This document shows positions 11,800 to 23,272 of a DNA stretch of 64,000 nt, piece after piece (position 1 is the first letter of the stretch; the number at the start of each line of letters is the position of its first letter). The translations under genes were made by a program, and so were the position numbers. This DNA is from Nipponacmea schrenckii. Lineage: Eukaryota; Mollusca; Gastropoda; Lottiidae. The stretch covers positions 41,484,602 to 41,548,601 of the forward strand of contig JAUJPP010000003.1 in assembly GCA_030562195.1 (NCBI GenBank), read 5' to 3'. The notes below the pieces were generated by a model, which saw nothing but the letters and a program-made list of their open reading frames with translations, was not told the origin of the DNA and searched no databases.

Positions 11800-14700
11800 A
11801 ATAACTGTATATCATCACGAAATAATACGGTCCCTGTAGCAAAATAAATGTCATATGAATAGAATGAGGATTTTTGTATGCCTATTGTTTGGTCTAGTTT
11901 GGAATTGTGATTTCAGTAAGAACATTTTAAAGAGGAATGATTATTGTTAAAGTCTTTCATAGTATGCAAATATTAATGTTTTCATAGGAATTCTGGAAAG
12001 GCTTAAGGAATGATGAATCTCGTGATTAAATATGGACAGTTGATCTTTATAACATTATGATGATTGGTCCCTTTTCTCTTTTACAATCATGTTGAAGGGA
12101 TATGTTAAATTTTAAACTTGGCTCTGTTCATAAGTAAATAGACCGGCTGCCATAAATAACATAGAAAAAATATCCTAAAACTAAGTAATTATCCGTAAAG
12201 ATTCATTTGATTATTGAAAAACGCTAAATAAATTGTTTAAAAGTTTTTAAAAAATGACTGAGTTTTGTGAGTTTTCAGGAATTTAAAGAATTTTGTTGCT
12301 TTATGACACCAGGTAAGTTCACAGATGAATATTGACTCATATGGACCATTCTTGAGAACTAAAATTTTATGTTCATGCTATAAGACTTTTGAGAACGATG
12401 CTTCTCCAGCATGGTCTTGATTGCTAAATATTAGTTGTGCCAGAATTGGAACTGTTGACAACTGCTCGACGCTCGACGCATCCGTTACGTTCTGAGAAAG
12501 GATAAATTTTGTAGTGTAAACAGGGTTATTGAAAGCCTGTTTTGAAAAATGTACTTTGTGCATCCTGATTTTTGGCATTTATCAGTTCAGAACCCAATCT
12601 ATTAAATTATAAATATCTGTTGTTGATAAATTAAAACCAAGAGGTTTATGTGATTTCTGCCTTCTCACAATGGAATGAATTAACAACTAAAAGAAATCCA
12701 TAAATAGCTCACCGTAGGCTTATGTTTTAATAATTTATTGAACCGAGGAATGACGTTAAAGTTAATTTACCATTCAGCTGTAATTATAAACTAGGGAAGA
12801 TGAATAAAAATTTACATAAAGTGTATAAGTTTTAGCAATTCTGTTGTGTAGGTAGGCAGTCTATTAGATTAGTTACAAAACGCCTGTAATTTGAAAGGTT
12901 ACAGCCAATGAAATTATGTAGAATTACCATCAACCTAGGGAGTGAAAATGATTTACCTAGGGATTATAAGTTCAATGAGAATGGATGTAGGATGGGCTAT
13001 CTGCTATTAAATCTGCCCGTGGCATCATGACAACCTATAAAATACATTCACCGGTCCATCATTATCATAACATATCTATAAACTTTACATTTAGCCGGTC
13101 GTTGAATTAAAATGATATTTTTACATCATCTGTGCAAACAATTGTATTTGGAGTTTTATTATATTACGGAACTGTTATTTTTCTATCGATTATAATTCAG
13201 AATATTGCTCTCATTAGAAATGGAAGGAAATGGTAGGTAATCCATTTTTCTGTTTGCTTAAACTCTATTTGTGTGTTTTGTGCTTGAAAAGATATTGACT
13301 ACATGCAAATTGTGTTGACTGTCATCGAACTCAGTGAGCTTCTGAACTGCATTTCATAATCCCAAAGGCTAATATTGTTCATCTCTTAAAGCTTTGGAAA
13401 CAATCTAGATGATAGACAATAATTGTTCTGCATGATAATTTGTTGCCACTTATGATCTTGGTGGTCGTTTTGTTTCTGTTCATAATTTAAGATAAAGAAA
13501 TAATTTTTACAATTACTTTGTTATGTGAAAGTGTACCTCAACTGTTGAATACTATCTATATATTCATTTAACTTCAACTGCTTGAAAATGACCACGGTAA
13601 TTGAAATTACAAGACAAATGCAGGCTTAAAATCGATGAAAATCGAAGATATTCCAAAGGTTCATTAATAATTATTTGTTTAAATCCACAATCCTTTCAAT
13701 GTCTTCAGAATTACAAATGATATTATAATTTCGGTCATACCATAGTGCTGAGTTTGACCACTGCAAACGGATTTCAGGCTGGAACTTTCTTTCGAAGGAA
13801 AACTTACAATTGGCTCCATGCATTTAAAAATAAATCCGGTTTGAAGGTTTAACTTAAAGTAAAGTATCTAAAAAGAATACATCTGTAATCACAAAATGAC
13901 GAAAAGCGTCTTTCGCTTATAAAGGAAAAAGTTTGGTTTATTAACACTATATAAGTGTGAAATATGACCAATGTTTTTCAACAAATGTAGGAAGCGTATC
14001 GAGACAAAATATTCTAGTTAATTCATAAATTGGCTACAGTAGGAAACTTTGTATGTGATTTAGATACTAAGTCTATGGGACACAAATTCAGAAAATGAAT
14101 GAAAACTTGGTTAATAAATTTTAATTGTGTTGAAAGCGGAATTAAAAATTATTTTTAAAAGGATTGTAAAAAGCTTTTTAAGCCTTTTTCGAGGACACTT
14201 TCCTTTAATTTCTGACATTCAAACTCTGAGTCTAACGCCTGTGCTTCCTGTTATTTCTGGTTGTGTATTTCTGTTGTCCTAGGAACTACGAGCATTTGAC
14301 GAATACAAAAAGAAGTCCCCGATACACACCTAGCAGCACAGAGCTACGCGAAGTGGTTATTTGCAACTGATTTTGTGAGTTTTGTAAGTCGCTTTTAAAA
14401 TTGTCCGCATCCAAACATTCAGGTAAATGTTGTTTCTTTCGCGAGGAATAACAACTGGAATGGAGATATTTTATTGCTTTCTTTGTTATTTTAGGAGCTG
14501 TTTATGAACATATCCGATTCACCAAGCATATATTTATTTGGTTTTTTAATTCGTTTGTTTTTATTTCAGTTCATTATATATCTGTTTAGAATTGAAAAGG
14601 TTATATATTTCATTCAATAAGTTTCGCCTCAAATTTCCCAAATGTAAAGACTTCTTTTGACTTTGAAGCGTCTAGGTACATTATCGTGATAGGAGTGAGG

Positions 14701-16110
14701 AAATGGATTGAATAATAGCTTTTAATAATTTTGATTTTCTCTTTGATATCTATTATAAAATATTACAAAATGCATCAATCTGAGAATTATAACATATTAA
14801 TGTATTAAATCGGAATATTGATCACATTTCATCGTAGATAACGATTCATCGCTATTTTTTATTAGATTGTTAAAAGAACAAATAGAAATGTCACAATTGC
14901 AGGATAAACCGTCAGAAAACGTAAGTACAGCCCTGACCATTGAATTTCAGGCAAAGATTCTGAGTGGCCATACATCTTTTGAATGAAATACTCTATATTT
15001 CAAAATTCAGGTGATTTTTTCATACAGGGTGAAAGTTTATTAATTCATTTCGGCATTAGACCTTATCTTGTGGCAAGTTTTTTTAAATAGGCTCTGTTCA
15101 AACATTAAAAGTTGTATTTTGGTCAAAGTTTTCTTCTATTTACGTTTATTCAAGCTATAATTATAACGGTCTTAGATTCCATAGTAGCCTTTTTCAACTT
15201 TGCATCTTAATACTTTCATTTAATTTATTAAAGGTATATAATATTTAAGCCAAAATATATTTTCCATATTTGTTGCTTTTTGTGTTTGATTTTTCAGGGA
15301 AGGGAGGAATTGATTCTCTTTTAATGTAGGGTTGAACAAATATTTTATTGAAAAGTTGTGATAAAGTGTCTAGATCTGTTTGATGGTTTTGTTCTAATCT
15401 TATCTGAAATTTGAAAAAAAACTCGCCTAAAGATCAAATATTTATATTTACTGGTTCGTGCCTTTGCTAGTGCTTTGAAATTATTTTTTCTATTATTATC
15501 GGTTTAAAAAATCACACCTGATGCCCCCACTTCTGGTGTAAATTAAAAATTGTCTACAAAAACGATATATATTACTATTGTGCATAATTACAATCCACTT
15601 AGTAGAAAAGGTTCCTGACCGGAAGTGATACACGAGCCGTGATCTTATAGTCATACGTATTAGCAAAATTTTAATTCCTTTGCCATTTTTTATCCGATTT
15701 GTATGATTTTTTCCTCTTTCAAAGCCTTGTTACTTTATCTAAAAGTTGTTGAGACCGAATTTTGAATTTGAATTTGAATTATTTTTAAACTTAAATAATT
15801 TTCTCTATCTCGTAATCTTGACCTTCAATCACCTTGAAATTTTCAGTATACAATGACCTTGACCTATGCTGTCTATAGATATACTGATTTTGTGTCAAAA
15901 ATACTGGAATTATAGGCAATCGAAAAGTATAGGTGCTGTTCACAGCTCTAGTTATTTTTATTATTATCTGCTTATCAGAAGTATCTCGCTACCTCAAACG
16001 GAAATGGATAGAATTGCTTCTCACCATAGTTCTTTAATGGACTGGAATCAAAAAAAAAATATCTAACATAAAATGTTTGGTTACCCGGTATTGACTTATT
16101 GCATAATTAT
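11800..16110. other. No clear gene; possible 5' exons of the insulin-like gene
   Basis: Mostly AT-rich intergenic sequence. Two places could be upstream exons of the insulin-like gene. One is around 14282-14390, after a TTGTCCTAG acceptor-like site. The other is 14888-14920, an ATG followed by ten codons and a strong GTAAGT donor. Nothing else recognisable is present. Confidence 0.35.
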
Positions 16111-16119
16111 TTTTTTGTT

Positions 16120-16700
16120 ATTTTTTATTTTGAATTAAAAACTTTATTTTCCACCGAGGTGAAAAGTGGGTAAAAAGTGTTAGTTACGGTGGCTCAAATA
16201 CGACATAAATATTTTTTTTATTAAGAATTAAAAACTTTATTTTCCACCATGGTGGATAGTATTTTCACCTAGGGGAAAAGTGGGTGATAAGTCTGATAGT
16301 TTTTTTTTTAAACTCAATTTTTCACCCATTTGAAAATTCTTTTCACCTAAGTGAAATGTCTGGTAGTTTTTATTTTAAAACTTTATTTTCCACCATGGTT
16401 AATAGTATTTTCACCTTGGTAAAAAACACTTTACACCTAGGTGAAAACACTTTTCACTATGGTGGAAAATAAAGTTTTTAAATAAAAATAAAAAAATAAA
16501 ATTATTTCGTATGTAAGCCACCGTATGTAGTTTTAATTTTAAAACTATATTTTCCCAAGGTGAAAAGTATTTTCACCTAGGTGAAAAGTAGGTGATAAGT
16601 CTGGAAGTTTTTATTTAAAAACTTTATTTTCCACCAAGGTGAAATGTGGGTAATAAATCTGGTGTTTTTTATTTAAAAACTTTAATTTTCACCAAGGTTT
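16120..16700. repeat. AT-rich array with CACCTAGGTG palindromes
   Basis: Repeated blocks of AAAACTTTATTTTCCACC and variants of TTTTCACCTAGGTGAAAA, each short block being nearly self-complementary. A TA-flanked MITE (16187-16523) lies within the array and shares the TTTATTTTCCACCATGG motif, so the array probably arose by expansion of its internal sequence. Confidence 0.75.
16187..16523. mobile_element. MITE with ~70 bp inverted repeats and TA target duplication
   Basis: The left end reads CGGTGGCTCAAATACGACAT and the right end is the near inverse complement, ATTTCGTATGTAAGCCACCG. The inverted repeat continues inward for about 70 bp to AAAACTTTATTTTCCACCAT on both sides. A TA dinucleotide lies immediately outside each end (16185-16186 and 16524-16525), as expected for a Tc1/mariner-mobilised non-autonomous element. 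It has no coding capacity. Confidence 0.7.
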
Positions 16701-17495
16701 TATATTAAAAACTACAGGACTTACTGCAACAACAAATAAAAATGTCTCATCAGAAAGTTTGAATCATTTCCGGTTCATGCGTGGGAACTTCCGGTTTCTC
16801 ATAATAACCTAGGGCGACGCTGCTTCTAGTGTAAATAAAGTCACGCATGCGCCATTACATTTAATAAGTCCGCTAAATTTAACCCGATTTTAGTGTCATT
16901 TAAAACCGTGTTACTTTATCCAAAACTTTTCAACAGAATCTTGATTTTCGAATTGAAATATTTTTAATCAAAAAGCGGCTGAGAAAGCCCGAGCAAAGTG
17001 CGTTAAAGTGCAAAAGGGCAGTACATTTATTGGGCAAAATGTCGAATGCCAAGCATAGTGCTATACTCAGCCCTATTATTATCATTATTATTTTTTTGGA
17101 AATCGTGTCATGGTTAATTTGTAGTTTGGTTAGGAAACATGTGATTGAATTGGTTTGTACCATTTGTATATAATTTAACATGCCTCAAAGTTTAGAAAAA
17201 AACCCTCGTCAGGAACATTTTGAAATACCCCATAATAATTGTAACAATGGATTAGTGAATTGTCAGAAAAGGTCGATTCTAAAAGAATTCTTTAAGAAAT
17301 TCGAAACGTGCTGTGCTTTGATAATACAGAGTTAGTCTTGACAATACATTCAACTACTTTGAAAATTTAGCTCTATTTCTTTCTTTCCAGTTTGCAGAAT
17401 AGAACAGTGTGGCATTTTCTATTTCCTAAAGGGGTAATCATGATAAATTCATTGTAGTGGGAGTTATAATGAATTTATTGGCCGTCTATTTTCAG
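16700..17495. other. No gene recognised
   Basis: AT-rich sequence upstream of the signal-peptide exon of the insulin-like gene. Probably part of its first intron. Confidence 0.35.
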
Positions 17496-19672
17496 GTGTA
17501 TTTACCTTCAAGTTACAACAAATTAATGTGATTTTATCAACATTACTCATCATCATATTAACGTTAACTAAACTTGTACAGACTTCAGGCAACGATCTAT
17601 TAGTCCAGGCTTTCGCTGACAGGTAAATTAATATTTATTTCATTGAGCTGAAGAGATACACTATAAGGTATTAAGGAAGAATGATAGCGGGGATTGATAA
17701 TAATTCCTCACTGACAGTCGTATTTATAGTTTGTGTCATAAAATAATAGTTATAATGAGTTTTATTAGAGAATTAGGCCTATTTTCCTTGTCAATGTAAT
17801 TGAAAAGGGTGTTATTTTAATACAATTGAGATTTTATCATAATCTTTATAGGTCTATCAGGTCTTTCTAACAACAATCACGTCTGACATGGTTTTAAATC
17901 TGATCACAAAATATTGACCTACAGACATTTCAATGTAAATTATTGATAAAGTCGACCGTTTTCATTCAACAATTTCTAAATTAATATAGCCGATTATAGA
18001 TGGCCAGGAATAATTTCCAAACTGATCACATTAATACGTGTTTTCACTACAAAATAATGTTAGATGTTGGTTATTGTATCCCGTTTAAGATCCCATCACA
18101 AAATCTCGCGAGATGTCAAAAAACTATCTTCCAAGATACCGGAATGTCTTTTTATGGAATGTCTTTTCGGCATTTATTCCGAACATAGGCCTACCGACAT
18201 AACACTGACGCCATTATAGAATTAGATACAACATGATTAAATTAATTTAGAGATGTTTATGTCGCATTCAGAGAGTCGGGTAACGTCTGAGACATTTTAC
18301 AATTTTGGATTTCACCATCCACAACATTGACAATGCACGTGATCTTTGTAAATTTTGATGTGGGTCTACAAAAAATGACTATTCCAAATTCAATATTTAT
18401 TTTTTGTTGCAGATTCACTCAATCATCACCTGAAGATTTATTGGCCTTATGGCATACAGACTGTCACAGACGATGTCGTTCACAGTTAATAGAACATGTT
18501 AATATCGCTTGTATATTTGATCCTTATAAAATATATAGAAAGAAGAGATCTGACGACAATCAAAATGGTGAGTTTTGTGATATGATTTATAATTCCTATA
18601 AGAATTGTTACTATTTTTTACAACTTATTACAGTTCGTGACAGAATATCATGATAAGTGATGTATTATTTCATTTCCACCAATGGTCTTCAAAAATTTCA
18701 TATCTTTAATTGTTACACATTCGAAAAGACTTTATCAATTAGATATATTTGACATGAGTCATTGCCCTAACTGTGATAAATGTTTTAAGTTTAATTTCGT
18801 AAATATACTGCAAAAGGAAACTCAAACAAATATGTTTGCTGAGTTATGGCCAAGTTAGCTCAGAAACAATCAACGAATCTTGATGATATTGTATATTTAC
18901 ACCCAAGGATAAACACTAATAAATTAACAAGATATGATAATACCGTCTTCGAATCACTTCTAATTGTTCGTAACATCTTGATGAAACTTGGCAAACAATA
19001 TAGACTTTAATCTAAATTTAAAATCATAAGAAAATATTATTGTGAGTTACAAGAATGACTGTTTTTCAAAACAGCTGGGTTACAAATTGAGGGCAAAGTG
19101 ACTTAATGGATTCAGATCGAGGTCGATATTCAAAATACGACACCTTGGAATCAATGATTTTCAGATCAATTGCATTTGTGATAGTCCTTCAAGCTTTTAA
19201 TATATTATTGTCAAACTGAAAGTGCTTTTGATTTAATGCATTTCAGCCCTTGATATGAATGTACATGTATTCAGTAATTGACATGACAGCTATTAGTTGG
19301 TGTATGTTATCTTGCCTGGAAAGCGATCTTTACTATATGTTATGTTAAAGCATACCCGAATTTATTAAATTATTAAGTTGTATGTACCATGTAACAGGCA
19401 AGAAATAATCCGATTTATTTATTTTAAAATAATTTTCAATTTCTCTTTCAGATTCCAACAAAACACCAAATCTGTTTATTGACAAAAGCCGGGCAACAAC
19501 TTTCCTAGCCACGAGAGACGCAGGAAGAAAGAGGAAAGGTCATTCAATTAAGAAACGTGGAGTAATGGAAGAATGCTGTTATAATAAGTCCTGTTCTTGG
19601 GAGGAATATGCTGAATACTGTCATTCTCACAATAGACGTCCCACCAGTCGCACTTCAACGTGTTATAGATGA
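17496..19672 (+). CDS. Insulin-like peptide precursor (ILP7/dilp7-type)
   Basis: Three exons join in frame. Exon 17496-17622 (or from 17513 with an alternative acceptor) encodes a hydrophobic signal segment, VILSTLLIIILTLTKLVQT. Exon 18413-18567 encodes the B chain, including WHTDCHRRCRSQLIEHVNIA followed by C, ending at a YRKKR processing site. Exon 19452-19672 encodes the C peptide, a second basic site (IKKR) and the A chain, starting GVMEECCYNKSC and continuing SWEEYAEYC. The junctions are phase 2 and then phase 1; the phase 1 intron inside the C peptide is the classic position in insulin genes. B-chain cysteines are spaced C-x3-C-x11-C. The A chain is CC-x4-C-x8-C with one more Cys near the C terminus, so eight cysteines could form four disulfides. 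The WEEYAEYC block resembles, from memory, the dilp7/ILP7 group. A likely start is ATG 14888 (exon 14888-14920, GTAAGT donor), giving a 172 aa prehormone with the 17513 acceptor. AATAAA lies at 19681, just after the stop. Secreted hormone; the receptor is unknown. Confidence 0.85.
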
Positions 19673-19680
19673 CCTTAGAG

Positions 19681-19686
19681 AATAAA
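19681..19686 (+). terminator. Poly(A) signal of the insulin-like gene
   Basis: AATAAA begins 9 nt after the last base of the TGA stop at 19670-19672. It is a very short 3' UTR if this signal is the one used. Confidence 0.5.
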
Positions 19687-20402
19687 TATAATTATAACCT
19701 TTATTTAATTAAATATTTTCAACTTTTGAATTTTAACATCTAATGTGGCTTTATAGTGCGATATCACTAATTGAATACAATGCTAGTTTCAGGCATTTTG
19801 AATATCTATAATATCTTCTATTGCCATTTCCTTATAACCTGTTACCATTTAGACAATGCCGCCCCTTTATTGTTTTTAGCAGCTAAAAACGTTATGGTTA
19901 GGTAATGGTCTTAAAATGAACCTTGTTGAAATGTTTATATGCAATCCAAGAAACATTATGTCAACAGTATACAAATACTGAATTACTGCCCTTGATACTC
20001 ATGATGCGTTTTGCAGACAATACCACATAGTGAAGATTGAACATAGTACCTGCTTGGAAGAGCCAACACAGAAGAATTTGCTTTTGGTTCAAAGGAACCG
20101 TAGAATTTTTATTATGCACCTAGTGCTTTATATACAAAAACCTTATGGATTGGCGACAATCTATATCTTATTGTATCTTTAAAGCTTGAACCATAAACCG
20201 ACATATCTGTAATTGTGAAATTTAGATGATCAAATTTGGGATCTTAAAGTAAACAAAGAAAAATGTTTTATGTATTACATGTATATTAAAGTTCTCGAAA
20301 GGAGACCGTCACATTTCGTAAAACAAATTGTTACTAGAACCATTTACTATTCCTTACTGCATCAGGGATGTGTTTTGATAAGAGTTGTGAGTAGAAAATA
20401 TA

Positions 20403-22593
20403 CACTGAGAACCCCAGTTGAGTCATATGACTCAGAAAAATGAGTCTTTATCGATGCCTAATTTGACTCACGTAATGAGTAATTATGTACTCATAATGAG
20501 TCATTTGACTTGTCCAGATGAGTCAGTTGACTCAGAAAAATGAGTCCCTGCCGATGCCTAATTTGACTCACGTGATGAGTAATCATATACTCATAGTGAG
20601 TCATTTGACTCGCCGCGTGAGTATATGTTGACTCATTTCGCGTCATGATCACTGTGACACTTGGATATTGACTTATTCCGTGCACTAAAGCTCTGAAAAA
20701 TATGAACAAATAAGCGGTTAAGTCTGAAAACAGAATTTTAATCAAGAATTATCAGAACATACATGAATAACAATAATAAATAGCCAAAAATATATAAGTC
20801 AAGATGAACTAAATTCACAAGGCACATTGGACAAATTGAAGTGTCTTGTCTGATTCTTTGGATAACACATTTTGGATACATATTATGTAGCTAGGAGGCA
20901 CTCGACAGCTTGGGTGAAATCCAATGGCTCTGCAAACAAGCGGTTCTCAGCAGTTCCTTGGTCAAATAGGTTACCATTATGTATGATGACTGGAAATTTG
21001 ATTTGAGGAGGCTTCTGAAAATAAATAATACACATATAATTTATCAATATCTAGAAATCAACTCACATAGAAACGTCTCCTATATTCTTCTTTGTAGGCA
21101 AGTAATAAACATAACAGTATCAATTCATAAAATATAAAAGGGGACGACAAGGGAGAAGCCAAGTGTAAATGCATTCAGTCTCCCTATATCTATGCACATG
21201 GTTTACCGGTATTACGCCAATGGTAGTTTTGTTTGAAACATAACATTTAGCAGAAACAGTAACCATCATAGGCCTAGCATTTCGTGCAGAATTTTTTTTG
21301 GGGGGGGGGGATGGGGAAATAGATCTAGATCTATTCATCGATTTTTTTTCAATTTTCATTAAAAAATTTCAACCTGTTTCGTCAAAAAAAAAACACATAC
21401 CTTTTTCGTAGAGCTAATAAAAAAGCAGTCTTTTCTTTCAACAGATCTGGCACGGACAGCAATACTGCAGCGCCTACATCCCTAAAAGTAAAAGTATAGA
21501 ATAGATCTACATAAAGTCAAAGAGAACATTGAAATACTCATATTTCGTGTTTAAGTCTTACAGCTCTAGAGACAAAATAAAAGAATGTTTCTGGGCCACA
21601 CATTCATAATACCGAATGCAGGGCCAGGGGCAGGGTAGATCTAGCCTATCTGCCATGCTAGAGACCCTAAATTTATTTGAAAACATTGTTAGTTCCATTT
21701 CCACTGCGTGTTAACCCTACCAAACCTTAGACTTAACTAACCCTAATCCTGACCCAAGGTCACTTTGAAAAACAATAAAGGATGTTATTTTCTCACCTTT
21801 TTCATTCCTACTGCTGTAGACTGCTTGGGTGCAAACGACTCCTTTTTGAATTTTGTGTTAAGAAAATGCCGTCAGAGCCTAACGACGTCATATTTAATAT
21901 GTACCTTACGTCAAAGATGTCCTGTATTTCCTATTTTTTTTCTTTAAAGATTCTCGATCCGCTAATGCCCCTACCCTTGCTAAATTTCCCTAAATGCACA
22001 CTGAAAGGCATTTGCCAGTGCACAATTAGCCCAAACCGGTGTAGAATAGTAGGACTCCATTTCATTTTCATCAAGTTTCAACTACAATAAGTTGATAAAA
22101 CATATAGAAACCCACACAGCAAACAATTCAACATTTAAAATACTGGGTTTTTTTTTTATCTTTTTTCAAAACAAAATTAGCCTCGCTGAACTAAGCCTCT
22201 TGCCTAAAAATTATCATTGAAGACAGATTAACATCAACTGCTCTTATTAGCCTACTTTTCTGATTTAGTCAATATCACATTATAGCCTAGCATTGAAACA
22301 AGATTTTAAGAAAACAATTATTGAACAAACCACTTGTAGGAAATAAAATAGAAATATAATAATATGGGCCTTATGGGTAAATTGAATCACTTGCGCGAAC
22401 GTTCATTTGAGTCAACTCGACGAGTCATTTGGTCATTGATGAGTCTGATGACTCTGCTAATGAGTCATGTATAATCAGTTACGCCAATGTGCTTAAAACT
22501 GACCCACAACATGAGTCATATGACACAAGGGACGAGTAAAAGAGTAGCGGACCCACTTTTCCGGGTCATTTGACCCATCTGGGTTTCTCAGTG
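20403..22593. mobile_element. CACTG-terminated (EnSpm/CACTA-like) DNA transposon, 2.2 kb
   Basis: The left end is CACTGAGAACCCCAGTTGAG. The right end read in reverse is CACTGAGAAACCCAGATGGG. A TA pair flanks both sides (20401-20402 and 22594-22595). CACTR termini with a 2-3 bp target duplication and subterminal repeats are the hallmark of the EnSpm/CACTA (CMC) group. The left subterminal region (20415-20640) is a ~115 bp unit present twice, dense in TGAGTCA/TGACTCA. Fewer copies lie at the right end (22405-22520). Internally, the minus strand holds possible exon-like pieces, one at about 20895-21015 and one at about 21410-21482. Their translations are open, but I do not recognise them as a transposase. 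No complete transposase is present, so the element is non-autonomous or decayed. Confidence 0.7.
20415..20640. promoter_or_regulatory. Cluster of TGAGTCA (AP-1-like) motifs in transposon subterminal repeats
   Basis: About nine occurrences of TGAGTCA or its complement TGACTCA lie in 225 bp, several arranged as the palindrome GAGTCATATGACTC. TGA(G/C)TCA is the known AP-1 (Fos/Jun, bZIP) site. Here the motifs belong to the transposon's subterminal repeats and may simply bind its own transposase. An enhancer role for the neighbouring genes is inference. Confidence 0.5.
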
Positions 22594-23272
22594 TACCTTT
22601 TAATGCTTATTAAACAACTCCATTTCTTCGATTCAGCGATATTAATTTGTTTTCCACTTCTGGGGCTTTGTCTATCAATAATAGATCTTTTCTATCTAGG
22701 CAGGGTAAAACACTTAATGACACTCATCGACTAGGTATGTCAGCTTGACATTCCTGTTGGGGAGTTCACATATATAATGGTGTTAATTGGATTTTTTTTT
22801 CATGCTTGACGTCTTTATAATTTATCTGAATGGATATCTCCCATTCCTTACAGTATTATCAGAATATTAATGGGAGACAACATAGCCTGTAATTGTCTGA
22901 TAAAAGTAATCGGGTTCCAACATATATAACTCATTAACACCGTATTCTATTCAATATTCTAACTTGAACTGTAGTCATTGTTATATTTCAACTTGCAATC
23001 ATTGCCTTATTGATTTAGTATCAATCATTATACTCATTACAAAACATCTAAAGTCATAATTAACACTTGAAACAAGTCGCAGAGCCTTGGTTACCAAACC
23101 AGTTTATTTATATTCCATGCTTCTTTCACTCTAACTTTCGAAAGTTTAGAATAACAAGTAGGATTGATCATGTAATTTGTTTGTGACTTAAACAGCTTTA
23201 AAATCTTTAAGAATCTTAATATTGTAATGAAATACAGTTCATTGAAGGCATTTGTGCTATATGTGAGTTATC

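Noticed and set aside
20890..21490. Minus-strand exon-like pieces inside the CACTA-like element (KPPQIKFPVIIHNGNLFDQG and a Leu-rich upstream piece).
   Set aside because: Open and bordered by splice-like sites, but the phases do not settle on one frame and I recognise no family, so they are not called as a gene.
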